From JBIYSM02 sp044759095 (lineage in GTDB: Bacteria; Bacillota; Bacilli; Brevibacillales; Brevibacillaceae): a stretch of DNA of 64,000 nucleotides. The stretch lies in NCBI RefSeq assembly GCF_044759095.2, contig NZ_JBIYSM020000018.1, positions 1-64,000 on the forward strand, read 5' to 3'. The translations under genes were made by a program, and so were the position numbers. How positions within the stretch are numbered: the stretch's first letter is position 1; each line of letters opens with the position of its first letter. Below, one piece after another: positions 51,119-60,124 of the stretch. The notes beneath the pieces were generated by a model, which worked only from the letters and a program-made list of their open reading frames with translations, was not told the origin of the DNA and did not search any database.

Positions 51119-54100
51119 CAAAACCGTAAGCTCTTTCCGCAGTTCTCTCGTCTGTTTGCTGGCGCTGCTCTTCGTTATCTTGGGCGCGGGAGCGGCGGTC
51201 AAGATGGATGTGCAGGCCTTTCCCAATCAAAACGTGCCCTTGTACACCATCCGCGTCTCTGTTCCGGGGATGATTCCGGAACGGGTGGATGAAACCGTCA
51301 CCCGGCCGGTGGAAGAGGCTGTTCGCGAGCTGGGCGGTGTGGAAAAGCTCGCCTCGACGTCCCGTACCGGCTCCGCACAGGTCTCGGTAACCGTACAGGA
51401 ATCAATCGGCTCCGATTATAAGGATCGCCTCTCGGAAAAATTGGCGGAATTGTCGAAACGGCTGCCCACAGGCGCCGTTCAGGTGGAGCAGGAGAACCTG
51501 AAAGTCAATGAGATCGGCCATTTATTCTTGCATGGAACCGATCTGCAGACGCTTTCAGACGTAGCCAGGTACACCGTCTATGAAAAACTGATCAACATTC
51601 CGGGCGTGTCTCGCGTAGAGATGGACACAGAGGGCGTCCAAAACAAGGTGGAAGTACTGTTTCGCCCGTCCATGCTGCAGGCGTATGCCTTGACGCCAGG
51701 AGACGTAATTCGGCAGCTGCAGGGGGATTCCTCCGTCGAACAGCTGGGAACCGTCGGCGAAGGGAAGGAACAGACAGGCTTTCAGTGGATAAGCCAGGCG
51801 TCCAGCCCCCAGGAGTTGGGCAAGCAGCTTATTGCCTCTGACAAGGGATATGTCGCATTAAAGGTACTGGCCGATATCCGCGATCTGCGCGGAAGCAAAG
51901 GGGAAGCGGTTCCGGTCTACCGCGGGGAGCCGGCTGTCGGCGTCCGCGTGTTTGCCCAGGAAGCGGGACAGATCCCCTCTGTCAGGGCCGATGTGATGCA
52001 GGCGATCGAGGAACTGAATGAAGCTGCCCAGACCCGTTACGTCATCGACCTGTTTGCGGATCGGCAGGCTGTTTTGTCCTTTTCCCTGCGGGACATGGGG
52101 GTGCTGGTCGGTCTTGCTGCCGTAGTCTCCTCCGTTTTGATGGGGGTTTGGTGGAGAAGCGCCGCAGTTGCCGTCATTGCCCTGTTGTCCGTCGTGCTGG
52201 CGACAGGGGCGCTGCTCGGCGGATTATGGTTGAGCGGCACGTCGCTGAACCTAGCCTCGCTCGGACCGATCACTTTGTTTGCCCTTTTGTTTATTGGGGC
52301 AGGAACCGCCCTGTTTAACCGGATGGTGCGGGTAGAGGAGTACTCTTTGACCGCTTTTGACCGGGAAGCAAAGCAGCTGATCAAGCCGCTGCTTCTCTCT
52401 GTGGTCGTGTTTTCCATTTTGTACGGAGGCGTGCTCTGCACGGACTTCCTGAAAGGGTCCGACAAGCCGACGCTTTATGAAGCACTGCCGGTCATCGGCT
52501 GGGGAACGCTTGCGCTGCTGCTCGTTTACGGCTTCATTGCACCGACGCTGGCGGCGATGTGGCTGACGGAACCGCTGCGGCACAGGCAGCCATCGCCTCG
52601 CGGAAAAATGATCGCCTATTTGGTAAAGCGGTGGGAGCGTCTCACGGAACAGGGGTATCTGCCGTACGGTATGATTCTGACGATCTCGGTGCTAACCGTC
52701 GCGCTCTTAAGCTCGTTTGTCATCGCAGATCCGTACAATAAGACGAATTCCAACGAAATGACCATCTCCCTAAAGATGCTGCAGGATCGTACAGTGGATG
52801 ATGCCGTGCAGGCCGCGAAAGCCGCCGAGGAGAAACTGCGAAAGGTGGCGGAAGTCGCCGACCTTTACACCGTCGCCACCAAACAGGAACTCATCTTCCA
52901 GCTCATTTTAAAGGACAAATACGACTGGACCCGCAGCAGGGCCGATCTGGAAAAGGAGCTGGACAAACAGTTGCAGGACATCCCGGGGACTGACCCGTTT
53001 GCCCTCGTGGTAGGAGAAGACAGGGGATCCCGCATGGAGTTTACGATCAAAGGACCATCGCTCAATACGACCCGGGACATTGCCAATCAGATGGTCAGCT
53101 TCCTTACCAATCTGAGATGGCGGGACGACGATGGGCGGGAGATCATCACCGACGAGAAATCCAGTGCCACCGACGACCGCACGTACATAACAATCAAGCC
53201 CAAGCCGGGAATGCTTGCCCGCTACCAGGTATCGGAAGCGGACGTGAAAAGCCAGCTGCAGAGCTACCTGGGTGAGCAGCAGGCCGGAAGCGCATTTTGG
53301 AGCGACCGAACCGTGCCGATTGTGGTTCGCTATCCGGAACCACTGATGGAACACCCGGATCAGGTGAAAAACATCTTGATTCGCACGCCAAAGGGAACCG
53401 TGCGTCTGGTCGATCTGGTGGACTGGCGCATCGGCACCGCGCCGGCTACCTATCAAAAGGAAGACGGACTATACGTTTTCAAGGTGAGCAGCGCTGTATC
53501 CCAGCCGGGTAGAATTAGCAGTCTTTACTACTATTTGCCGCTGACCATGCAGAAGAGTATGACGATTCCGGATGGATACACCATTCTCAATGCGGATCAG
53601 GTCCGCAAGCTGGAAAAGGAAGAGTCGGATGAGACAGATGTGGGAACCCGCGTTGTGGTTGCCGCTGTGGTGCTGGTTACTGTCATGCTTGCAAGTGTGC
53701 TCCTGCTGCGGCGGGTCCGGGACGGTGCCACCGTGCTGCTCGTGCTTCCCACTCTGGCCGGTGCCGTCCTGCTTGGTCTCTTGGCGCTGGACCGCCCGCT
53801 CAACGTGCTGGGTTTTTACGGCATTGCTGCGGCGGCGGCGTTGATCATCCAGCAAACGCTGGTGCATCTGGATTCGCTGGTACGCGCGCAGAAAACGTCG
53901 CCGTCCATACTAGAGGGAGTGCGTCGAGGCACGGGTGCTTGCATCCACAGTGTATCTATTCTGTTTGCGGCTCTGGTCGCAGCCAGCTTGCCGTTGGCGG
54001 CAGGCGCAGCAGACGGAATCGACTTTCACGCTTCGTTTGCCGCTGCACTTTTGGCAGGTGCGCTGCTCGGTTGGTACGTTGTCACCGTTCTGGTTCCGGC

Positions 54101-54362
54101 GATGTACCAGGCGGCCGAACGGAAGAAAGTGTATCAGTCCGAGTTTTCGCTGCCGATGATAAGACAGCGGATCGTAAGCTGGTGGGAAAATGAACGGGTG
54201 CGCCGCAAGGATCTTCGCGAATGGAAAAAACGGGAGAAGCAAAAGCGCCAGGAACTTCAGGGAAACAACGCCGCCGCGGCTACACCGCGTCACGGCGATT
54301 TGTCCGATGACGACTTCCTCCCGCTTGGCCGTTTCTCTTCGGCAAACGACGCCAACAATTAA
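51111..54362 (+). CDS. RND-family transporter lacking the canonical proton-relay residues
   Basis: A 1083-residue protein with the AcrB/SwrC layout: TM1 (about residues 10-30), a porter domain beginning VSVPGMIPERVDETVTRPVEE, TM2-6, TM7, a second porter domain, TM8-12, then a charged Arg/Lys-rich cytoplasmic tail of about 50 residues. In TM4, where these pumps have a GxxVDD(A/S)IV motif, this one reads FIGAGTALFNRM (about residues 393-404), so both proton-carrying Asp residues are missing. The TM10 Lys of KNAI is also replaced (IIQQTLVHLD). It may be a non-pumping or differently powered RND protein. ATG 51111 lies inside the adaptor gene. Confidence 0.82.
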   Translation: MNSKTVSSFRSSLVCLLALLFVILGAGAAVKMDVQAFPNQNVPLYTIRVSVPGMIPERVDETVTRPVEEAVRELGGVEKLASTSRTGSAQVSVTVQESIGSDYKDRLSEKLAELSKRLPTGAVQVEQENLKVNEIGHLFLHGTDLQTLSDVARYTVYEKLINIPGVSRVEMDTEGVQNKVEVLFRPSMLQAYALTPGDVIRQLQGDSSVEQLGTVGEGKEQTGFQWISQASSPQELGKQLIASDKGYVALKVLADIRDLRGSKGEAVPVYRGEPAVGVRVFAQEAGQIPSVRADVMQAIEELNEAAQTRYVIDLFADRQAVLSFSLRDMGVLVGLAAVVSSVLMGVWWRSAAVAVIALLSVVLATGALLGGLWLSGTSLNLASLGPITLFALLFIGAGTALFNRMVRVEEYSLTAFDREAKQLIKPLLLSVVVFSILYGGVLCTDFLKGSDKPTLYEALPVIGWGTLALLLVYGFIAPTLAAMWLTEPLRHRQPSPRGKMIAYLVKRWERLTEQGYLPYGMILTISVLTVALLSSFVIADPYNKTNSNEMTISLKMLQDRTVDDAVQAAKAAEEKLRKVAEVADLYTVATKQELIFQLILKDKYDWTRSRADLEKELDKQLQDIPGTDPFALVVGEDRGSRMEFTIKGPSLNTTRDIANQMVSFLTNLRWRDDDGREIITDEKSSATDDRTYITIKPKPGMLARYQVSEADVKSQLQSYLGEQQAGSAFWSDRTVPIVVRYPEPLMEHPDQVKNILIRTPKGTVRLVDLVDWRIGTAPATYQKEDGLYVFKVSSAVSQPGRISSLYYYLPLTMQKSMTIPDGYTILNADQVRKLEKEESDETDVGTRVVVAAVVLVTVMLASVLLLRRVRDGATVLLVLPTLAGAVLLGLLALDRPLNVLGFYGIAAAAALIIQQTLVHLDSLVRAQKTSPSILEGVRRGTGACIHSVSILFAALVAASLPLAAGAADGIDFHASFAAALLAGALLGWYVVTVLVPAMYQAAERKKVYQSEFSLPMIRQRIVSWWENERVRRKDLREWKKREKQKRQELQGNNAAAATPRHGDLSDDDFLPLGRFSSANDANN

Positions 54363-54380
54363 CCTGTTGGCGTCTTTCTT
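54348..54380 (+). terminator. Terminator overlapping the 3' end of the RND gene
   Basis: Perfect 10-bp stem GACGCCAACA/TGTTGGCGTC followed by TTTCTTTTT. The left arm encodes the last residues, and the stop codon is in the loop. Confidence 0.9.
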
Positions 54381-54428
54381 TTTGGGATATGATGATAGAC
54401 GAGTCAGAATGTGAAGGAGATCGCAGAT

Positions 54429-54956
54429 ATGAAGAGACTGGGACTGTTTTTGGATACAGTGATACTGCTGGGACTGCTGCTCGGCTTGTTTTATTCCTCT
54501 TCCCAGCCCTATTACAAACAGGACTTGCGCGGGACGATTTCCCGCTACGTCGACGCCGACTTTTTGGAGCAAAAGTGGCAGCATGTCTCGTTTCAGTACG
54601 CCCACAAGGAAATCAGCGTCGAAGATTCCGGAGCGGCCGGGCTTATCGAGTTTTTTATCCGCAAGGCGACTCATTTTGTCACGTTTGCTGTTCTTGCCTT
54701 CATGTTCTACCGCTTGCTTGCCCGTTTCACTGCCTACTCAACGGCGCTTCCGTGGAGCGGATTTCTCAGTGTGTTGACCGCGCTGTTGGATGAGTGGCAT
54801 CAGACGTTCACGCCTGACCGCACCGGCATGCTGACCGATGTACTGCTCGATACCACAGGAATCGTCACCATGATGATCTTGATCGTGTTTCGACGCATTC
54901 TGCGCCGGGGGCCTCGAAAAAAGCGTGATAAAATACGGCTGGGACAACCATCCTAA
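54429..54956 (+). CDS. VanZ-family membrane protein
   Basis: A 175-residue protein with about four helices. RKATHFVTFAVLAFMFYRLL and LTALLDEWHQTFTPDRTGMLTD (shortened here to DEWHQTF and PDRTGMLTDV) are the two conserved VanZ blocks. VanZ proteins give low-level teicoplanin resistance in enterococci, but most homologues have no known role. ATG 54429 follows AAGGAG at the best distance. Confidence 0.85.
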   Translation: MKRLGLFLDTVILLGLLLGLFYSSSQPYYKQDLRGTISRYVDADFLEQKWQHVSFQYAHKEISVEDSGAAGLIEFFIRKATHFVTFAVLAFMFYRLLARFTAYSTALPWSGFLSVLTALLDEWHQTFTPDRTGMLTDVLLDTTGIVTMMILIVFRRILRRGPRKKRDKIRLGQPS

Positions 54957-54996
54957 CAGGAAGAAAACCATAGTTGAGATGGGATGTGGATTCTTC

Positions 54997-56733
54997 ATGA
55001 AGGTACCTGTCGGCGTATCCAATCGGCATATTCATCTAAGTCAAGAGCATCTGGAGCAGCTGTTCGGTCCCGGCTATCAACTGCGCAAACTGCGCGAACT
55101 GAAACAGTACGGTCAATTTGCGGCGGAGGAAACGGTCACGCTGATCGGCCCGAAAGGAAAAATCAGCAACGTTCGCATTTTGGGTCCGCTCCGCAAGCAG
55201 ACACAGGTGGAAATCTCCCGTACGGACAGCTACCTGTTGGGCGTCGATCCGCCGATTCGCGACTCCGGCGACCTGAAAGGGAGCGAAGGCATCACAATCC
55301 AGGGGCCGCGGGGGCAGGTTGCGATTGACGAAGGGGTGATTCTCGCCTTTCGCCACATTCACTTTTCCCTGGAAGACGCAAAGCGCTTCGGAGTAAAGGA
55401 CAAACAGCTCGTGAAAGTGGAAGTGGAAGGAACCCGCTCGTTGATTTTGGAGAACGTCCTGTGCCGCGTGCACAAGGATTATCGGTTGGAGTTCCACATC
55501 GACACGGATGAAGCGAACGCCGCCGGATTGAAAAACGACATGTTAGTGGAAGTGATCGTGGAGCAAAATGAAGAGAGCTATCAGCACCTCCGCCTGCAGG
55601 AGAAGCAGAACGTGCTCGTGCTCAATTGCGGCAGCTCCTCGGTAAAATACAAGCTGTACGAGATGCCAACCAAGAAGCTCCTCACATCCGACTACCTGCA
55701 GCAGATTAAGCGGGATCAGTACGAGTCGACGATTCGATCCGTGTTTGACAAACTCTCTTCCTTCGAAATCAACATGATCTCACACCGCGTCGTACATGGC
55801 GGAGAATCGTTCAAACACTCCGTTCCCATCGATGACCGGGTCAAGGAACAGATTCGGGAACTTTCGCGGTTTGCGCCGCTGCATAATCCGATCAATTTGC
55901 TTGGGATTGAGATCGCTCAGAGCATTCGGCCTGACGTGATGCATGTCGCCGTATTTGACACGGCGTTTCATCAAACGATGCCGCCGTCTTCCTACCTGTA
56001 TGCGCTTCCCTACGAATACTACGAGAAATACGGTATCCGCAAGTACGGGTTTCACGGCACTTCTCACCGTTACGTGATGAACCGCGCCCAGCAAATGATG
56101 GAGATGCCAAAGGAAAAGCTGCGCCTGATCAGCTGCCATATCGGCAGCGGGGTAAGCATCACGGCGATCCGTTTTGGAGAGTCGCTGGATACCTCGATGG
56201 GCATGACACCGTTGGCCGGTTTGTCCATGGGAACCCGCAGCGGCAATATCGATCCCGCCATTATTCCGTACATTGAAGAAATCGAAAAGACGGATACGGC
56301 GGGCGCCATAGAGATCCTCAACAAGAAAAGCGGTCTGTTGGGCGTCTCCGGCGTCTCCAACGACTTGCGGGACGTCATGGCCAAGGCTGAGGAAGGAAAC
56401 CTTCGCTGCCAGCTGGCGCTGGAACTGTTCACCACCCATTTGCACAAGCACATCGGTCTTTATCTCGCCCGCCTGAACGGTGTGGATGGCATCATCTTTA
56501 CTGCCGGTGTCGGAGAGAACAGTCCGGAGGTTCGTCAACTGGTGTGCAACGGTTTGGAGTTTGCCGGTGTCATCATCGATCGGGAGGCCAACCTCAACAT
56601 CAAGGGAGAAGGGTTCATCAACAGTCCTTACTCGCCGGTGAAGGTAATGGTCATCCCCACCAACGAAGAGCTGGTGATGGCTACGGACGCCTTCCAACTC
56701 TACCTCTCCACCCCGCAGCCAGTGATGGCGTGA
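54997..56733 (+). CDS. Bifunctional PduL-type phosphotransacylase / acetate kinase fusion
   Basis: One 578-residue reading frame joins two enzymes. Residues 1 to about 200 are PduL: VSNRHIHLSQ, AFRHIHFSLEDA and FHIDTDEANAAG supply its zinc-binding histidines. Residues about 203-578 are an acetate/propionate kinase: VLVLNCGSSSVKYKLYE, HRVVHGG, VFDTAFHQTMP, KYGFHGTSHRYV, GTRSGNIDP and FTAGVGENS. Together they would convert acyl-CoA plus phosphate to acyl phosphate and then to acid plus ATP. The kinase half is slightly shorter than stand-alone AckA (about 395-400). ATG 54997 gives the PduL N-terminus; ATG 54979 is an alternative. No stop or shift occurs at the junction. Confidence 0.92.
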   Translation: MKVPVGVSNRHIHLSQEHLEQLFGPGYQLRKLRELKQYGQFAAEETVTLIGPKGKISNVRILGPLRKQTQVEISRTDSYLLGVDPPIRDSGDLKGSEGITIQGPRGQVAIDEGVILAFRHIHFSLEDAKRFGVKDKQLVKVEVEGTRSLILENVLCRVHKDYRLEFHIDTDEANAAGLKNDMLVEVIVEQNEESYQHLRLQEKQNVLVLNCGSSSVKYKLYEMPTKKLLTSDYLQQIKRDQYESTIRSVFDKLSSFEINMISHRVVHGGESFKHSVPIDDRVKEQIRELSRFAPLHNPINLLGIEIAQSIRPDVMHVAVFDTAFHQTMPPSSYLYALPYEYYEKYGIRKYGFHGTSHRYVMNRAQQMMEMPKEKLRLISCHIGSGVSITAIRFGESLDTSMGMTPLAGLSMGTRSGNIDPAIIPYIEEIEKTDTAGAIEILNKKSGLLGVSGVSNDLRDVMAKAEEGNLRCQLALELFTTHLHKHIGLYLARLNGVDGIIFTAGVGENSPEVRQLVCNGLEFAGVIIDREANLNIKGEGFINSPYSPVKVMVIPTNEELVMATDAFQLYLSTPQPVMA

Positions 56734-56855
56734 GGTGCTGAAACTAGCAAGATTAGGCTTTTCATAATTTTGTATTGTCTGCTATACTTATGTAATGAGC
56801 CTTCTGGTAGAGGTTCTCGACATTCTTGTGAAAAGATAAAAGGAGTGCAAACTGA

Positions 56856-57269
56856 ATGGCAGTACAAGTGGGAAGCATCATCGAGGGAAAAGTGACAGCG
56901 ATCAAACCGTTTGGGATGTTCGTAGCGATCAACGAGACCCAGCAGGGGCTTGTACACATTTCCCAAGTGGCGAACGGTTTCGTGAAGGATATCAACGAGC
57001 ACTTTTCCGTGGGAGACGAAGTGAAAGTAAAGGTACTCTCGATTGATGATGCAGGCAAGATCTCGCTTTCGGTTCGTGCCGCACTGCCTGCGCCGGAGCG
57101 TGAAGGGCGCGATGAGCGCCGTGGCGGTGGAAATCGCGGTGGCGACCGTGGAGGATACGGAAAACGCGACAGCGCAGCATCCTTCGAAGACAAACTGAAG
57201 AAATGGCTGAAGCACAGCGAAGAGAACCTCGCTACCATTAACAAAAAACAGGCAAAACGCGGCTACTAA
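56856..57269 (+). CDS. S1 RNA-binding domain protein (YugI/general stress protein 13-like)
   Basis: A 137-residue protein. Residues 1-75 form one S1/OB-fold domain (VGSIIEGKVTAIKPFGMFV and GLVHISQVANGFV). A Gly/Arg/Asp-rich linker (about residues 83-108) and a short basic helix follow. It is a probable ribosome- or RNA-associated protein related to Bacillus YugI. ATG 56856 follows AAAGGAG. It is monocistronic, with a strong terminator. Confidence 0.9.
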   Translation: MAVQVGSIIEGKVTAIKPFGMFVAINETQQGLVHISQVANGFVKDINEHFSVGDEVKVKVLSIDDAGKISLSVRAALPAPEREGRDERRGGGNRGGDRGGYGKRDSAASFEDKLKKWLKHSEENLATINKKQAKRGY

Positions 57270-57296
57270 GCCTACACATACGAGCGGATGAACTTC

Positions 57297-57340
57297 AGGA
57301 AGAAGTGACCGGGAACAAACCGGTTCTTCTTCCTTTTTTG
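57297..57340 (+). terminator. Terminator of the S1-protein gene
   Basis: Stem AGGAAGAAG..ACCGG with CCGGT..CTTCTTCCT, followed by TTTTTT. A dispersed repeat begins at once after the T-tract. Confidence 0.9.
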
Positions 57341-57341
57341 G

Positions 57342-57442
57342 TGTATAAGAATTTATAAATTTGGACATCCCATACAGTCGCTAGAAAAGTGTTCGGGGCC
57401 CCGCCCGGCGAAGTGTTAGCTAATGCCGGGTGGGTTTTCTTA
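57342..57442 (+). repeat. Dispersed repeat, copy lacking the inner stem
   Basis: It has the 5' segment GTGTATAAGAATTTATAAAT, then GGACATCCCATACAG and the outer stem CCCGCCCGGC (57401-57410) with GCCGGGTGGG (57426-57435), ending TTTTCTTA. The inner stem present in the copies at 2630, 20719 and 61205 is cleanly missing, replaced by GAAGTGT. Confidence 0.88.
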
Positions 57443-57493
57443 GTCTGAAAATCCACAGGTTGTTGGGGAATCGTAAGGAAAGGGGGGAGCAGA

Positions 57494-58342
57494 GTGAGCG
57501 ATATGGATATGGAATGGACTCATTACTTTCTTGATGTTGTACCGGAACCCTTCGTTGCGGACGGGGTATCGTTGTATACCGTGACCTATTACAGCCAGGG
57601 ATATCGCGTGAAAGCGGCTTTGGCCGTGCCGGTGCAGAGAAGCGGACCGCTCCCTGCTCTTTTGTATTGCCGAGGTGGCATCAAGGGTGTTGGCCGTGTC
57701 CGGCCGGAGCGGATCTCCCAGTTGGCTGCTTTTGGGTACGTGCTGTTGGCTCCGCACTATCGCGGCAACGAAGGGGGAGAGGGCAGGGACGAGTTTGGCG
57801 GGGACGATCGTCATGACGTCTTTGCCGCGTACGAGCTGCTTCGCCGTTTGCCGCTCGTGCAGCCTGAGCGTATCAGCGCTTACGGTTTTTCCCGCGGCGG
57901 CATGATGGCGCTGTTCGCCTCCATGGAGTGTGCCGGGCTTCGTTCCGTGGTGGTGTGGAGCGGAGTAAGCGATTTGTTTTTGACGTATGAGGAGCGGGTC
58001 GATTTACGCCGCATGCTGCGGCGCGTCGTCGGTCATCCGAAGAAGGACAGCGGTGAATATGTTCGCCGTTCCCCCGTCTATCGCGCCGGGGAGATTTCCT
58101 GTCCGGTGCTGATTATCCACGGCACAGAGGACCAGAACGTCGGAGTCCAGCACGCTTATCGGCTGGCCGACGCTCTTGCGACTCACAAAAAGCCCTATGA
58201 AATGTGGCTGGCTGAAGGAGCCACCCACCTGTTTAAAGGAGAGGAAATGAAAGCCTACACCGTCCGGATGTTTGACTGGCTGGAAAAACACGCATCCGAC
58301 CAGGAGGTTACAGGCTGGTCGGATGAATGGGCAGGGAGATGA
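57494..58342 (+). CDS. Alpha/beta hydrolase of the prolyl oligopeptidase/dienelactone hydrolase type
   Basis: A 282-residue hydrolase. The nucleophile lies in YGFSRGGMMA (about residues 133-142), the acid in HGTEDQNVG and the catalytic His in GATHLFKG. An oxyanion region YCRGGIKGVGR precedes them. The size and layout fit single-domain S9-like acyl-peptide hydrolases or esterases; the substrate is unknown. The start is GTG 57494 after GGGGGGAG. Its last 35 bases overlap the convergent histidine kinase gene. Confidence 0.82.
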   Translation: MSDMDMEWTHYFLDVVPEPFVADGVSLYTVTYYSQGYRVKAALAVPVQRSGPLPALLYCRGGIKGVGRVRPERISQLAAFGYVLLAPHYRGNEGGEGRDEFGGDDRHDVFAAYELLRRLPLVQPERISAYGFSRGGMMALFASMECAGLRSVVVWSGVSDLFLTYEERVDLRRMLRRVVGHPKKDSGEYVRRSPVYRAGEISCPVLIIHGTEDQNVGVQHAYRLADALATHKKPYEMWLAEGATHLFKGEEMKAYTVRMFDWLEKHASDQEVTGWSDEWAGR

Positions 58343-60122
58343 CAATTTCCGTTCCCTCGCCTACGATGCTGGTAATTTTCATATCCCCGCCGTGGTTTTC
58401 CACCATGCGTCGGGTGATCGGCAGTCCGAGTCCTGTGCCTTCCTCCTTCAGGGAAAAGAACGGCTCAAAGATCCGGTTCAGGTATTGGGGCGGGATGCCT
58501 TCCCCGGTGTCTCGAACGGAAATGTGCAAGTGAGTGTCGTCGTGCCTGCTTTCCACGGTCAGCAGGCCCCCTTGTTTCATCGCTTCAATGCTGTTCTTCA
58601 TCAGGTTGAGCAGAATCTGCTTCATCTGCTCCACGTCCACGTGCAGGCTGATCTCCTTTTCATAACGGTCGACGATTTCGATGCCGTGGAGTGTCGCCTC
58701 GGCTTTCATCAGAGGCAGGATGGAGCTGAACAACTCGTTCAGCGTCACTTCCCGATAGTTCGGGCAGGACGGTTTCGACAACAGAAGGAATTCCGTCACG
58801 ATCAGGTTGACGCGCTCAATCTCCTGCAGAATCAACGGCAGGAAGTACTGATTGCGCTCCTCTTCCGACAACCGCTGCTGCAGCAGCTGCATAAAGCCGT
58901 AAATTACGGTGAGCGGGTTGCGGATCTCGTGGGCTGCGCCGGCCGCCAGCTGTCCGACCAGCCGCAGCTTCTCGGACTGGTGAATGAATTCCTGCGCTTT
59001 TTCCTGCTCGGTAATATCGGAGAGGGCCACCATCCAGCCGGCTTCCCTGAAGTCGTTTTCCAGAGGCACGTAAGAGACGAGCGCGGAAAAGGTGGTGCCG
59101 TCCTGTTTGTACAGCGTCATCTTGCGGTTTTCAAACCAGGGCAACTCCTCTGAGTCAGTCTGCCACGCGGTGGAGTCGGGGCTCTCCGGAAAAAAGTTGT
59201 CGTCCAGCTTCACCAGCTCTTTTGCCTTCTGATTGATGTGCACTTCACCGGACTGATAGTGTCGGGTGATCACCCCGACTGGCAGAGAGTTCAAGATTTG
59301 CTCACGGACGTTTTTCTCCTCCTGCAGCACTTGACGCTGGGCCTCATCCTGTTGAAACAGCTTCGCGATGTTCTGCGACATTTTGTTGAATTCCTGAGCC
59401 AACTCGTGGAACTCGTCTTTCGCGGTGTAAATGATCTGCTGACCGAACGTTCCCTGTGACACTTCCCGCACCTGCCTGATCAGGGACTGAATGGGGCGGA
59501 GCAGCTCATGACGAAAGTAAAACGTGCAAAACAAGCCAAACAGGATGGAGGCAACGGACACGGTGTACGTCACGATGAGGGAGACTTTCAGGCTTTCGTT
59601 TGTCCGTTGAAACTCCTTGTTCGTCTGGGACTCCAGTTGATGAAGCGAAAAGGAAAGCTGCTTTTCCAGCTTGTCGATGCGCGGCTGCACTTCCTGAGCC
59701 AGCACGTAGTTGACAGCTGTGATGTTATTCGCTTTCAACAGCGGGTTGATCTTGTTCAGGAAGAGGAAGTCCAGTTCGCCGATCGACTCCACAATCGAGA
59801 ACAATTCACTGTATTCCTGTGTTTTTTGAATCGATTGAAAGTGGGAACTGTCGATCAGCATGGTGTAGTATTTGTCCAGATAAGACGGCTCTCGAGTGAG
59901 AGTGTACATTTTCAAAGCGTACGTTTTCGTGTACAGTTGGTTTTTTACTTCCAACAGCGCGTTTGTTTGCGGAAGCACTTGCTGCGTCAGGTGGGTCTCG
60001 TCGGAAATCACCTTCGTCATCTGGTAGCTGAACAGAGAAGCGACACAGCCAATGAGAAGCATCATGACCAGATAGCTGAGCATCATTTTTTTCTGAAAAC
60101 CAAGTGAACGAATCGAGGACAT
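58308..60122 (-). CDS. Orphan membrane sensor histidine kinase (PAS-HisKA-HATPase)
   Basis: A 604-residue kinase. TM1 lies at about residues 13-33, an extracellular helical sensor of about 150 residues follows, then TM2 (about 182-203), HAMP (to about 260) and a PAS domain (about 270-385). The phospho-acceptor is in GAAHEIRNPL, and the ATP-binding motifs are NLMKNSIEAM, DTGEGIP and GTGLGLP. No response regulator is adjacent. The kinase core resembles sporulation kinases that feed Spo0F (inference). ATG 60122 lies seven bases after GGAGGAG, two bases after the stop of the BMP-domain gene. Confidence 0.9.
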   Translation of the reverse strand: MSSIRSLGFQKKMMLSYLVMMLLIGCVASLFSYQMTKVISDETHLTQQVLPQTNALLEVKNQLYTKTYALKMYTLTREPSYLDKYYTMLIDSSHFQSIQKTQEYSELFSIVESIGELDFLFLNKINPLLKANNITAVNYVLAQEVQPRIDKLEKQLSFSLHQLESQTNKEFQRTNESLKVSLIVTYTVSVASILFGLFCTFYFRHELLRPIQSLIRQVREVSQGTFGQQIIYTAKDEFHELAQEFNKMSQNIAKLFQQDEAQRQVLQEEKNVREQILNSLPVGVITRHYQSGEVHINQKAKELVKLDDNFFPESPDSTAWQTDSEELPWFENRKMTLYKQDGTTFSALVSYVPLENDFREAGWMVALSDITEQEKAQEFIHQSEKLRLVGQLAAGAAHEIRNPLTVIYGFMQLLQQRLSEEERNQYFLPLILQEIERVNLIVTEFLLLSKPSCPNYREVTLNELFSSILPLMKAEATLHGIEIVDRYEKEISLHVDVEQMKQILLNLMKNSIEAMKQGGLLTVESRHDDTHLHISVRDTGEGIPPQYLNRIFEPFFSLKEEGTGLGLPITRRMVENHGGDMKITSIVGEGTEIVISLPIHPTSL

Positions 60123-60124
60123 GG

